DNA of 64,000 nt from Bullera alba (lineage: Eukaryota > Basidiomycota > Tremellomycetes > Tremellales > Bulleraceae), in the NCBI GenBank assembly GCA_001600095.1, contig BCIX01000003.1, forward strand, positions 1,116,001 through 1,180,000. Reading direction: 5' to 3'. Below the pieces are notes generated by a model that saw only the letters and a program-made list of their open reading frames with translations, was not told the origin of the DNA and searched no databases. Shown here piece after piece: positions 31,691-43,419 of the stretch (position 1 is its first letter; every line of letters begins with the position of its first letter). The translations under genes and the position numbers were made by a program.

Positions 31691-33834
31691 TCAAGCAACG
31701 ACGAGGGCTTCACCTCTTTCACCAACTAGTACCAATCTGATTTTATCGCTTCCGCCGAATGGACTGTATCTGCCTCGTTTCAGGGTCACACTCTGGCTCG
31801 GCCTCCTTCCTCCATATATGCTGTCGTCCGCGTCGAGGATGCTGGGCTCGACTTCGATCCCATTGAGAAGCATTCTGAGGGATAGTGCTCGATCCGCATC
31901 GCAGTAAATCCTGATATGATCGCCGATCTCGGGGCGCACCGGTCGAGTATCATGGGTATCACCGTGGGTAGTGTCGACCGGAGTGGTTGACGACCATAAC
32001 GTCGGTTCGAGAGGAGGTGCGGGTTTTAGTGCAATGTATGGATCTGGTTTAGGACCACTCAGGCGAATTGAGCATGGGCCAAAGGGCTGCTTTGGATCTG
32101 CCTGTAGTCTCGGCAAAAGAAACTCCTTCCAGACATGCTGAAGCAATCTAGGCGTCCAGAGCAATTTGGAGGGTACACCACTCTGAGAGTCAACCTGTCC
32201 GCTGATGATGGGATAGCGAGGGGTGAGACTGCCTGCAGAAGGCACCGGTGCTGGTGGACCATCGGCAGAGGACATTGATGTTGGGCGAAGTAGAGAGTGG
32301 TCGACATCAGAGTAGCCTGGTATGTGAACAGGACCGTGGATTGGTATCAACCAGTGTACCCGCGCTTTTGGTCGGGTTTGGATGTAGGTAGCGAGGTTTG
32401 GATGAAATGGATGCGGACGGGAAGGCTTTTTGAAGAATCGTGGCAGGACGTAGTCAGGCGGTCGCTCAACCATTGCCGTGACCTCGGAGTACCGGGCGTC
32501 GATAGAGTGGGGCTGGACAACGGATAAGCGGATTCTCTTGAAGCGGGAGGTATAGAGGCGCTCACCAGTGGGATCATTGTCCACAGCTGTCCGTAGGAAT
32601 TACTCCGATCGATCTCCCTCCTCCACCACCTTTTCCGCCGCTTCGCCTCTTCCTCCCAACTCGATGCTGGGACCGGAATGTCTGTTTGCAAGAGCTTCCC
32701 AGCCGCAGCATCGTTGCCATTGTATTCCGAACGAGAGGGTCGCAGTTCTGGGAACAGCACTTGTCCATCATCAAGCGAAGATTCATCCTGCTGATCACTA
32801 CCGGCATTGGGAGGTTTCCAGGCTGGTCCGAGGACCACTGGACCATTGTCCAGCGCCTTCTCCTTGCCCTTGCGACTAGTCCGCGGGGACACGAATTTCG
32901 GAGCATTATACGCGTCGTAGTCGAGAGGAGTGACCAGAGTCGAGGCGCTGGATGGGAGATATGGGCCGTTGGTGATGAGCATTGAATTGTTCCTGGACGG
33001 TCCTGCTGTAGGCCTTCCCATCGATATGTCTTCCACTTCGTCGCATCCGCCGTCAAATTGGTTCACCTGCTCATCACCCCATCCTTGCCCGTTGGCATCG
33101 GGCCAAGCAAGTTTGAATTCCTCCAGTACACCAACTTCATCGCCTTCAATGGCAGCCGGCAGATTACTCCACTCTGGGATATCGTCGCCAACAAGCGGTA
33201 TTTCAGCCGCTGATACTGTCGCAAGTTGAGGCAATCTGGAAAGCAAGGGAGGCGGAATTCGGGGTGACCACGCGGATCGATAAGCTTCATGTTGGCCTGT
33301 GGGTGTCAGCTTCATAGGGCAGGATGAAAGTTGTCGCTCACATGTACAACGAACCAAGAAACTCGCTGTATACCACATCTTGTGTCCCCAAGGCTTCCGA
33401 GCCGGCGACGCATGATGCGCATCGTCCACTCGACCAGGAGTGATTATCCGCCTTTTAGTCTGTGCCCTCAAGTCTTCCAACAGCCCCTCTCCTTCGGAAT
33501 CCCTCTTCCATCCATCGGTCAGAAGCTCGCTCCCTAGGATATGAAGGTTGTGAGACTGCGTCGCGGTCAAATGGTCTCCTGGGCGGAGAGCCACTTGGAC
33601 GGTATAATTCTGCGGCAGCGACGCAGTCGAGGCGGAGACGAGTGACTCGTTGAACGGCTCGTGTATCGAGATCAAAGGTGATAAGGGAGATCCCAGTCCG
33701 TCTTGAATACTCCTGAATCGCAAGGAGCCTATCTTGCCAGGTGACTGTGATTCCGAAACGGCCTTTCGTCGACGAGTTCGAGGGGTGAGTTGCTCCACAG
33801 TCCCGGCGGCGTTCCGCTGCCTATTCGACCGCAT
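31691..33834 (-). CDS. large protein of unknown function (681 aa)
   Basis: I cannot name this protein. Exons are 33834-33342, 33296-32566 and 32512-31691. The 45-bp first intron is a codon multiple, so the frame stays open if it is retained. The second intron (54 bp from 32565 to 32513, less one base) shifts the frame: both the upstream frame and the downstream frame are open across 32347-32584. Features: basic N-terminus (RSNRQRNAAGTVEQLTPRTR), Ser/Pro/Asp-rich middle, a Glu/Lys/Arg/Trp-rich helix (SSWEEEAKRRKRWWRREIDR) at the end of exon 2, and a Pro-rich C-terminal half with an ordered-looking end (HIRIYCDADRALSLRMLLNG). There is no TM or signal peptide. It is head to head with SCC3, 334 bp apart. 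Confidence 0.7.
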
Positions 33835-34168
33835 CTAGCTCTTCAATTCCGAGCTGTGCCATGAGACCATTGAGCCGAGGTGACCTTGTTATCGAGAGCG
33901 TGTACACAAGGTATGCGAAGGTATGAGGCGCGATCAGGTGCAGATGTTCAACGCGCCGACGCGGAAATCAGCCACCACCGCAGGGAGGGAGCGGGAGCAA
34001 ATTGCCACTCGACCTTGTAGGCGGAGATCGCCGAACATTGAGATCGCGTGCGGTCCAGTCAGCTAAATGCACGCGTCAACCAAAATCCCAGTCAGCGACT
34101 AATCCCACGCGACTTTCCTTCCTTCTACCTTACCTTGCACATCCTACACCCATTGCAACAGAGCCACA
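33835..34168. promoter_or_regulatory. divergent promoter region, unknown gene / SCC3
   Basis: 334 bp between divergent start codons; both promoters must be here. No TATA box was assigned. Confidence 0.5.
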
Positions 34169-37100
34169 ATGTCTCTGGCGACGGGCGAGCACGTTGAGAC
34201 GGAGCCCAGAAGAGGCGGGAGGGAGAGAAAGACGGTGCAGAAATACAATCCAGGGGAAGGAGGTGAGTTCAACGGCCCGATCGATCACTAATACCGCTGT
34301 AGCATCGAGGAAGAGGCAAGCGGATAATTCTGACGATGAGGGCGAGGATGAGATAGAGGGAGATGTAGGTAATTCTCTGTCGCTGAAGTGAAGCTGGCTG
34401 AGTCTCGTTCCAGGACTCGGAAGCCAGCGATGCGGAGGAAGCCCCTAGACCTGCCAAATCGAAGAAGCGGGCCTCTGCACCTGGTCCTAGCAAGAAACCT
34501 ACTAGCTCGACAAAGAAGCCCAAGGGGAAGCCTCGCACAACGACGACGGGTGACTCTCAGATCCAGCTCGGCACTCAGACAATTAAAGACGATTGCCCCT
34601 TGTTCAGTAAGATGTCTGTAAACTGTGTTGGAACAGCTGAGCTGATGTTTGTCAGACGCATTGACTTCCCCTAACATCGCTCTGCTGCCATTGATAGAAG
34701 AATGGGTCGAGAACTACCAACAGGCAGCCAACGATGAAGTTTCCGAAAGAGCTTGCGTCCACGAGCTGGTCCTCATGTTCGTTCGATGCTGCGGTCTGTC
34801 TTCCGATGTGACGGAAGACGAAGCCATGGACACCGATGGTGTGGTAGACGCCTTGGAGAGAATACAAGATGAGAGTGTAAAGGTGAGACGATGCGTTTCG
34901 GCGAGTCGAGTGGCTGTGCTGACTGGTAATCTAGACCATTGCTGCGATTTACCCCCTGATCGCTCGAACGAAAGACTCGAGAACACTGAAGACGAATCTC
35001 AACCTCTTCATACCACATCTGATTAAAACCCTGTCGCTTTCTCCGCTCCTCTATTTGACAGCCGACACGACCGAGTACTCGACAGTCCTCATCCCGCTGC
35101 TACTGGCTTGGCTTCACTCCATGTCATCATCCCCCCTGCGACCTATACGACACACTTCGACTTATCTAAGTTTGAAGATCAACACGGCTCTGTGTGACGT
35201 CGCCGCAGGAGTCAGCTCCGACCTCAGCTTGAAACAGCGACAAAAGGACGCAGAAGTCAAGAAGGGAGGACAGAGTGCCGCTGCGCAGAAAAAGCTCAAG
35301 GAGCTGGACGCGAAAGTCAAGGATGCTAGGCAGAAGAAGGAGCGACTAGAGGAGTACATGCAGGAGACTTTCGACGTGTAAGTCGGCCGAGCCATCTCGG
35401 AGACTCTGCTGACGTTCGCTGAAGGCTATTTGTGCATCGAGTACGAGACGCCGATCCTGCTATTAGGATGGATTGTCTCAGGGAGCTAGGAGTATGGGTG
35501 AAAAAGTATCCCGAGATGTACGCTGCCACGACATATCTTGCCTACTTTACCAGAGGCTGTAACGACCCTGTGAGTGTGCTGCACTTAGCCAGTCCTTCCA
35601 GCGTCACTGACATGAATTAGGACAACAAGGCTCGTTTGGAGACGGTCAAGGCACTGCCTAGCATCTTCAACAATGAAGCCGCAATCTCTCGAGCCAGAAC
35701 GGTCATCTCGAGACTCGCTCCAAGGCTGATCGAAATGGCGATACGAGACGTCGACCTGAATGTCCGAGTTCACGCTCTATCCGTCGTCACGGAAATCGAC
35801 AAGACTGGTATACTGGAAGACGACGACGAGGAACTGCGACAAAGACTGGTCAGATTGGTGTTTGATCACGAGGCCAAGGTCCGCAAAGCGGTCGGAGGCT
35901 TTGTCAGAGGATTATGGGAGCAACAGCGCGAAGGTTTGCAAGCAGAGGTCGGAAATGCGAAGGGCAACCAGAAGAAGAGAGCGGCCGGAATCAATGACGC
36001 CGATATGGAGAAATGGCTGGGATACAAGGCTATCGCTCGATTACTCCACGAAACGGCTAGCGAGTTGGACAGACCGAGTGATGACCCCCAATCGTCCTCG
36101 GTCACCAGAACGACGGCATCGTCACAAGCCATGACGAGGGCAACCGCTGGAGTGGAAGCCCTATGGGATTCTTTCGAAGAACTGCAGGACTGGGCAGAGC
36201 TCGTCGAATACCTCCTGCAGGACCACTCGGAGCACGATGACCTGTGGCTGCTGAGTGAGGCAGAGGAGAGCTTGATGCTGCAGATTTTGGTAGCGTGTAT
36301 CAAGAGGGGCTCTTCGGTGAGTCTAGTTGTTCTCAGGTACAGCAGAGTCTGGCTAAAGTTTGCCATAGGATGACGAGGATGAGCGAGAGGAACAGACCAA
36401 GAACCTCATGGACGTACTGCCCCGGCTGTTCACCAAGCATCAGGCCGACTCTGATCGCATGTCGTGTCTTCTCTTGATTCCAGAACAGATGACCCTGTCG
36501 CTGTATCAAGACATGCGCAAGGGAGCGGTGAGTGCAGCTATCCAACCGGCACCCGTTTTTAGCTGATTCCGAATCGTCAAGGCGTACGAGGGTCTGTGGG
36601 AGAATGTCTCCAAGCAGTTCCTTCAGCACACCGATCCCAACCTCCTCACTGCGGCCATCAAGACCATCATCCACCTGTCTTCCAACACCGCAATGTCCGT
36701 GTCGAATGATACCAAATTGGCGGAACTAGATGAAACGGTGTTCAACTCCCTTCGAGATGCTATTGACGGAGACGACGTGTTCAGCATGTCGATGAGCGAG
36801 GATCGCTTGGCGACTCTGGAGGCTATTCTGCTCCGAGTCAGTCTTTTGGGTCGTAGTAGAGATATCACAGAGGTGATGGAGGACGAGGAGGGCGGACAGA
36901 GTTCGGGCTGGGACATCATTTGCGCGTTCGCCGAGAGGGGCGAGGTCGGGTACAAGGAGGAGGCCAAGGTGAGTTCTCGAGGTAGTGACTCGCAGTGTAA
37001 GACTGCTAACTCTGTTTAGCTGGTCGAATACGCACTGCAAATCCTCTTTGTGCACATTACTTGGTTGAGCAAGAAGTTTACCACGGAAGACGCCGCAAAT

Positions 37101-38654
37101 CCCTCCAAACTCGGCGCCATGATCAACAAGAGGGACAAGGTCAAGGACGTCCTGTTCAAGCTGGCTCTTCGAGAGCGAGGCAATGCCACAGAACTGGTCC
37201 GCCGACAGGTGAGTGAACGGAAGCTACATCGTCAGTAATGCTGACCTCGCTTTCAGGCCTTTGTGTCGCTACTCAACCTACACATGCTCTTCTCGTCCAA
37301 GCCGCCGAATGCGCTTCCCGCCGCCAAGACATGCACGCTGATGATGCCGGACGAGTTGCAACATCGACTTGGTGGTGCTTTTGCCGCTGCGGCTGAACGC
37401 TATGCCTCCGAACTCGAGGATAACGCTGACGAGACCGAGGAGGAAGGTGAGTGAATTGTTGCATTAGTAGACACGTAATAGCAATTGACTTGACCTTAGG
37501 CGACCCACAATTAGACAAGATCCAGCAGGAGATTGCGTTCCTACAGCTCGTCTCGTCGTTTGTGGGTGCGATTCGCTGTGCGGTTCTCGAGGTCGACCAT
37601 GCCAAAGAGCCCCTAGCGCACTATGGTCGATTTGGTCCGACGTACGATGCGATCGTCAAGAAACTGGTGGATGTCTTGAGGGACGAAGGGATTTACAACA
37701 AGGAGGCAGATACGGTTAGGCATGTTGCGGGCTCGGCTCTACAAGTGGTGAGTGAGATGTCGTGCGTCTGTTGAGTGCTCTGCTGATTCTTGTCAGTCCT
37801 TCAATGCGTTCCTCGATACCGATGCCGAGGAGCCCATCGCTACCATATCCCTCGCCAAGACCATCGCGTCGTCTTTCATCGTTCACGGCACTCACTTTAC
37901 CGTTTTGAAGCAGATCCATCCTTCCGACGTATGTGACTTGCACATGTCGTCCATCGACTACGTCTCGCGAAAACTGGCCCAAGTCGCAAAGTCATCAAAG
38001 CCGGGCAAACAAGCGATAAAGGAGAGACTTAGACAGAAAACGGGTCAGATCGTGTCCTACTTTAAGGTCCTGGTGCAGCTCCTTGGTCCGATCACCGGCC
38101 GAGACGCTATCAAGATCCGAGATCACATGGAGGAGGAGATCAAATCGGCCGGTGCGAAAGTAAGCTCTTCGAAAGAATGGGAGGGGTACAGAGCCTATGA
38201 GAAGAGGTTGATTACGATAGCGAGCAAGGATCCTGCTGTCAAGTTGGTGCCGACGAAGAAGACGGTAGAGACTCGGGCTACCCAGGATGAGGGAGATGAG
38301 ACGGAGAGCGACGAAGCGGACGAGGAACCAACGCCAACTCGAACCGTCCCGTCCAAAAGGCCCAGGTCGAATGCTTCTATCGATATCGAAGAGGAGGTCG
38401 AGCAGGACGACCTCGCCGGCGACAACATCGCAGATACCGTCGGCGGCGCAGATGGCGAGGTGGAAGATCAAGAAGATCAGGATCTAGGAGGTAGCGTGCA
38501 GCTCGAGTACGAAGATGATGAGGATGTTGCCAATGGGATGGAGATCGACGTGGATGATTCCGACATTACAGTCCCCACGTCACAGGAAGCGAGGGAGAGG
38601 AGTGTAAGCGCGGAGCCAGTTGCCAAAAAGAGGAAGACGGCCAAGAGGTATTAG
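34169..38654 (+). CDS. SCC3: cohesin subunit Scc3/SA (STAG)
   Basis: Nuclear HEAT-repeat subunit of cohesin that binds the Scc1 kleisin and DNA and holds sister chromatids together; 1296 aa. Thirteen exons: 34169-34262, 34303-34364, 34414-34606, 34656-34882, 34935-35377, 35425-35569, 35621-36316, 36369-36527, 36582-36968, 37020-37208, 37257-37446, 37500-37747 and 37797-38654, all in phase. The order is an acidic/basic disordered N-terminus, the STAG domain (ALTSPNIALLPLIEEWVENY onward), a charged coiled segment (KKLKELDAKVKDARQKKERL), then the stromalin-conserved region FVHRVRDADPAIRMDCLREL with GVWVKKYPEMY, which is highly typical of the family. HEAT-like helices follow, then an acidic C-terminus with a basic KKRKTAKRY end that is probably a nuclear signal. 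Confidence 0.92.
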
Positions 38655-39650
38655 AAGAGGTCACTCTGAACCAGTCAGGGGGAGGGATTGAACTATTGGG
38701 GTTTTCCGGTATCATCGAGATTCTGGTGTAATATGCTCTGCTCGAGCTCTACCATGCCATGCCTCATGCAGCGAGATGACCAGTCCCTTCTCTACCACAG
38801 TGTCCATGCAAGAGCTGCGGAATACTGAACAAGTTTGACATGGTAGGAGATGGGAGGAGTGGGATCAAGTAGAATCTAGTAGAATCAATCACGTTTCACC
38901 ACGGGACTCCCTTACATGACAGCCGAGCACATGCACATGGCAGTCGGCTCCGGCTCAGATCGAGCGCCAGCGGACGAAGAGTATCAGCTAGTATCGGGGA
39001 GTATCGAGGAAGAGGAAGAGGACGGTGTAGGGACAGGCCTGGACCTGGCACACCTACAGCAGCCTACAGCTGACCCATGGGATGAGGTGTATCGCGTCGC
39101 TAATGGTGGACCCGGGGACGAACATTACCGTTTCAGTTTTACATTGGGAAAATTGCTACTTTGGGTGAAATCACTCGCGCCGCCCGATTTGACGGACACC
39201 CCCCTTCTTCGCTGTCCACAAACATCCATCCTCACGTCCTCAGACACTAATCTCGTCGTCGATACTCCTACATCTTCACTCACGCTCTGTATAATACTCT
39301 GTTGAATCTCTCATCACATCTACACCAACTGTCATTACTTGTTCACGCTCTCGTACCACCTCTAATCGCTGGAACAACACCGAAACCGCCAGCCAATAAT
39401 CTCGAAAAAGTAGCACCACCTAGAACACAGCACATCAGGACTTACATTCAAGAGATCGGACCTGTGACCATCACTTCGCCCCGATCAGACGCTAGCAGAG
39501 TCGCCGCTGCTATGATACTGCTCTCGATTGCTGTGAGTCTTCATGGCGGCCAGAGGTTCCGTGTCCAAGCAACAGCCGGTGCAGAGCTAATCTCGAATGT
39601 TTCACGAATCTGCAGTCCGCATAAATCCCCGACTTGACTCGACCAACGAC
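38655..39650. other. intergenic with leader of the next gene
   Basis: About 1 kb after SCC3. It holds the doubtful frame at 38916-39305. A clean intron signature (GTGAGT at 39533, CTGCAG ending at 39615) looks like a 5'-UTR intron of the large downstream gene and supports its start at 39651 rather than 39597. Confidence 0.5.
38916..39305 (+). CDS. doubtful small reading frame
   Basis: A 129-codon frame starting MTAEHMHMAVGSGSDRAPAD, acidic early (SIEEEEEDGVG) with a later coding-like part (DPWDEVYRVANGGPGDEHY). A possible intron from the GTGAAA at 39164 to the CCTCAG near 39241 would shorten it. No family was recognised, and it may be a non-coding leader of the following gene. Confidence 0.25.
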   Translation: MTAEHMHMAVGSGSDRAPADEEYQLVSGSIEEEEEDGVGTGLDLAHLQQPTADPWDEVYRVANGGPGDEHYRFSFTLGKLLLWVKSLAPPDLTDTPLLRCPQTSILTSSDTNLVVDTPTSSLTLCIILC

Positions 39651-42600
39651 ATGTCCGAACCTTCGACTATGACGAGTGATCTGAACAGACCTCAATCTAC
39701 ACCTACGCGTCTACCAAGGTCGAGCTTCCTGTCCTCTCCGCTGTCACCTGGAAGTAAGACAAGCCGGGCCACAAATCACCGACCGTCTCGGCCCCCGCTC
39801 GAATCGGCCAAAACGGTCCTCTCGGTCGAGGTGTTTCAGCGGCGCCATGCCGAGCAGTTTGCCCATTTACACTCGGACGCAGATGCAGAGCTGCTGGCAA
39901 TGGAGAAGAAGAGATTAGAGGAGGAACGCAGGCTTGGGAGGGAAAAGAGGCAGAGTGTTTCCCTCGGACAACCACGCCTAAACTCGACCAGATCAGCTTC
40001 TGTCGATCAGACAGGACAATCGTGGAGGAGGCCTCTGAGCTTGGTCCAGAAGCATAATGCCGAGGCGGAGATAGCTAGGAACCGGACAACGATGTTGGGA
40101 GGAGCCAAGTCAGCTACTGCACTGTCCAGGCCGTCATCTCTACAAAGCGATTCAATTCGGTCGATTTCGCTATCGTCACCGGCATCCATCGCACGGCGTC
40201 AGCTCAGACCGGCCTCATACTCTGACACCCACCATGGCCAGGGGCTGGAGATTTTAATCGAAGGCGAACTATCCTCTCGCGGCTCGCTCAACTCCCAGAG
40301 GTCGCCCCTCCACTCCAGCTCGGAAGGAGATCGGTCGACATCCTCTGCCGTCAGGTCGACATATTCATGGGCCACGTCCTTCTCCGGCGAGACTATGGAG
40401 CTCCGAACAGCTGCCCAATACGTCCCTGCCGAGCCAGAGCCAGAGCCAGAGGTCGAAGCGGCGCTCGACTCCCCCGCAAAGCTGTTCCAGCGGAGAAAGC
40501 GGATCCAAGCGATAGCCCATACTGTCAGACAGCTCGAAGGGGTTGGCAGTCGCGAAGAGGAAGATCCCGGTTTCTATAATACTCTCGCCTCGGCATGGTA
40601 CGCCCGATTCGACGACAAGTCCAAGGCTCCGCCGCCCATATTAGGCTCTCCAGCCAACATGCCTCCGACGCCCTACATGCCAGATGGTCCAGTACCGCCT
40701 TTCGTGCCAGGCTCAATCGAGGAAGCCGGTCACGCCGACTTGCGGGCCTACTATGCTAGACATAACCCCGCCATGTCGCCCGCGTACATGGCCTCGCCGC
40801 CAGATCCAGATTTCCGGACCCCTCGGGAAGGCTACGAACCGTCTTTCATCCACCACTCCCACCATTCGTACCCTCGGCCCATGTCTGCGGCTCAATCACT
40901 CGCCCTGGAGTCTGTGCGATACTCTTACGCTTCGTCACTGCATGACCTGGCGCTAGATGGGGGGTTGGAGCAAGGGTCACGATTGATGTCGGAAAAGGCA
41001 TGGCTGAGACCAACGTCATACGTCGGTACACCCTGGGGAGGCGACTTTGGAGACTACACCACGCCTCCGCCCTTGCGAGCACCGACTCCACCAGAGGAAA
41101 GGCACAAGCCTACCAACCTACAGTCTCCGTTTGTCATGGCTCCTCCCCGTACACTCAGAAGGATCAACGGCAACGTGAGGGATTATGAGAGGTCAGCTCA
41201 GGCACCCTTCCACCAAGAGTACCCGCAGTTGCCGGCTCAGGGTGAGGCTGGACCTTCGAGCTACGGTCTAGGGTTCGCCAATGCCTGGTGGGATGGTACA
41301 CCCGACGTCGGGGCGGCCTACAGCACTCCAGATGGATACCCTTATGCCACCGCACCTCAGCACAGTCACTATCACCATGTTCCGGATTTTCGCTCAGGGG
41401 AGGACGACACTATACCCCGTACGCCTCATCAAGTAGCTCGACAGGAGGTGGAGAAGACGACCTCCTCGAGCCGCTCTTCCGTCGTCCTCGAGCCCATAGC
41501 AAATACAGCCGACGTACTCCTCTCCAGCATTTTCAGACGTATATCCCGACGGCACTCTCACAACCACCCACATACCCCGACAGCGAAGAAAGACCAGAGC
41601 ATAGACCCAGCCAGAGCGGAACAAGCCGGCAGACAAAGACTGCGGCGGACAAAAAGTCATCCTATAGGATCTCTGTCCTCGAACCCTTACCTACCGATCT
41701 TCAAACCGACCCTTTGGACTACGCCTTTGCCGCTGCGCGAGATTCCCGACCCAACTCCATCCATGTCGGCAAGGACTCAGCCCGTGGAAGTAAGCCAAAG
41801 TCGGGAGGATGGTTTGGCTGGATCGCAGATATCGTCGCGCCGATCGAGACCGATGCTTCATCTAGCACCAACTCGTCTACCCACTCCACGCCCCGAAACT
41901 CCGTCCACGACCTCGACGATGTTTCCTCTCGCACCGCTTCCATCGCCGATACCGTCCGACGAGTGGAGGACGAGGTGTTCGACCCCTCAAGAGGTTCATA
42001 CCCCGGAGGAGGAGATCGGAGTCGCAGTCACGACTCTACAAACGGTAGCAATGCCTCTACCGTCGATACCGACTCGGTCGTCCTCTCGACCCCGCCACTC
42101 CGACAGCTCGTCTTACCGACCCGGGTCAGCGTCAGGCTCAGTACGTTGTCCGGTGCTTCTGGAACCTCCACCGCCTCTTCCGGTGTATCTGTCGCCGGCC
42201 CGACCACACGTGGAGTCGTTCGCCCCAGGGCTATCACATACGACCGTAGCAAACGATCCTCGGTGGTCTATAAGAAGGAACCTGAATCTGGAACCGCCCA
42301 GGCTTCCTCCGCCACTGCTGTATCCGCCATCATCGTATGACGGTCCGATTGACTTTACACACTCTCCTCCGCCTTCAGCACCGGTATCGCCAGCGGTATA
42401 CGACCCGCACTCGTCTAGTACTGCGCCTCAATGGCCAATGCCCGAGTCGGCTATGATGGCAGTAGCTGAACCTGTTCAGAGGGCTGCACGCACCGCCCCC
42501 AAATGGCTCTTCTTCCTTGGGTTCTGCATGCCTCTCCTATGGCTGTTCGGTGGATGGGTCGGCAGTACGGTCCAGCCTCACGACGCGGAGATGCGGAATG

Positions 42601-42773
42601 GAACGGTGGAGAAGGCGGCGGTCCAATTCAAGGCCCAGTCGGCAGCGTCTCCATGGACCAGATGGGCATTGCATCCCGATCCGTATGTCAGAAGGTGTCG
42701 TCTGGGCGCAGCTATGGTGCTGCCGTTGTGCGTGATAGGAGGGATTGTAGCAGCGGTCCTCGTCACGGTGTGA
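39651..42773 (+). CDS. large Ser/Pro-rich protein with two C-terminal membrane segments
   Basis: Single coding exon of 1040 aa; function unknown. The start at 39651 (MSEPSTMTSDLN) is chosen because a likely 5'-UTR intron ends at 39615, inside the alternative 39597 start. The order is a long disordered region rich in Ser, Pro, Arg and Tyr; a short helix-rich element (EVFQRRHAEQFAHLHSDADA); another (LFQRRKRIQAIAHTVRQLEG); many Pro-rich repeats; then two hydrophobic segments near the end, WLFFLGFCMPLLWLFGGWVG and AMVLPLCVIGGIVAAVLVTV, separated by WALHPDPYVRRCRLG. This tail recalls serine-rich tail-anchored fungal proteins of unknown role. From 41288 to 42340 a second frame is open for 350 codons over the same DNA. 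Confidence 0.8.
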   Translation: MSEPSTMTSDLNRPQSTPTRLPRSSFLSSPLSPGSKTSRATNHRPSRPPLESAKTVLSVEVFQRRHAEQFAHLHSDADAELLAMEKKRLEEERRLGREKRQSVSLGQPRLNSTRSASVDQTGQSWRRPLSLVQKHNAEAEIARNRTTMLGGAKSATALSRPSSLQSDSIRSISLSSPASIARRQLRPASYSDTHHGQGLEILIEGELSSRGSLNSQRSPLHSSSEGDRSTSSAVRSTYSWATSFSGETMELRTAAQYVPAEPEPEPEVEAALDSPAKLFQRRKRIQAIAHTVRQLEGVGSREEEDPGFYNTLASAWYARFDDKSKAPPPILGSPANMPPTPYMPDGPVPPFVPGSIEEAGHADLRAYYARHNPAMSPAYMASPPDPDFRTPREGYEPSFIHHSHHSYPRPMSAAQSLALESVRYSYASSLHDLALDGGLEQGSRLMSEKAWLRPTSYVGTPWGGDFGDYTTPPPLRAPTPPEERHKPTNLQSPFVMAPPRTLRRINGNVRDYERSAQAPFHQEYPQLPAQGEAGPSSYGLGFANAWWDGTPDVGAAYSTPDGYPYATAPQHSHYHHVPDFRSGEDDTIPRTPHQVARQEVEKTTSSSRSSVVLEPIANTADVLLSSIFRRISRRHSHNHPHTPTAKKDQSIDPARAEQAGRQRLRRTKSHPIGSLSSNPYLPIFKPTLWTTPLPLREIPDPTPSMSARTQPVEVSQSREDGLAGSQISSRRSRPMLHLAPTRLPTPRPETPSTTSTMFPLAPLPSPIPSDEWRTRCSTPQEVHTPEEEIGVAVTTLQTVAMPLPSIPTRSSSRPRHSDSSSYRPGSASGSVRCPVLLEPPPPLPVYLSPARPHVESFAPGLSHTTVANDPRWSIRRNLNLEPPRLPPPLLYPPSSYDGPIDFTHSPPPSAPVSPAVYDPHSSSTAPQWPMPESAMMAVAEPVQRAARTAPKWLFFLGFCMPLLWLFGGWVGSTVQPHDAEMRNGTVEKAAVQFKAQSAASPWTRWALHPDPYVRRCRLGAAMVLPLCVIGGIVAAVLVTV

Positions 42774-43419
42774 GGATTCTGATTATCGGGACATTGGATC
42801 TGTATCAATATCTACATCAACTTTGGACAATCAAGTATATCTTTACGACTGTAATGCAGAGCATGATCTTTGGGCGGGTAGGATAGGTGGCGCAGGGTAT
42901 CCAAGGCTACACACGGGTGAAAATGGTGTCGATTTGGGCTAGTACCGCGCAACAGGTGCTCCAGATTTGATCATGTGACCGTGATCCGAACCTCATCAGC
43001 AAGCCAGGGTACTGAACGATCGCGATCACCCGTCGGCGCGACTGTCACTCTCCCGGTCGGGACAAGTCGGTATCACCTGACACACCCGACCAAGCCCAAC
43101 GTTTGTACCTCGGCGTTGTCAAGTTTCACCTGGTGGAGTTCATCAGTGACATCCTTTGCGCTTAGTCATGAGTGATTCTGTTGCCAAGATGAGTCAGTCG
43201 AATCCTCATGTGGCCGGCCTGGTCGGGTGACGCACGGGGTGTGGAGGTGCTGATACATATCCCCGAAGCTGCAGATGCGAAAGGTTATAAGCTGATCCTG
43301 TAAAACATCAAGACTCCTGTCACCCCTTATCCGAGAGTGTACTCGACTACACGGTCTCACAAATCGCCAGTCACAACCAAAGCAAGACGACCGTAGCCAG
43401 TCATACACAACTCAATACC
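42774..43419. other. intergenic, nothing seen
   Basis: 646 bp before the first DJ-1/PfpI gene. It carries a 3' UTR and a promoter, with no recognised element. Confidence 0.5.
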
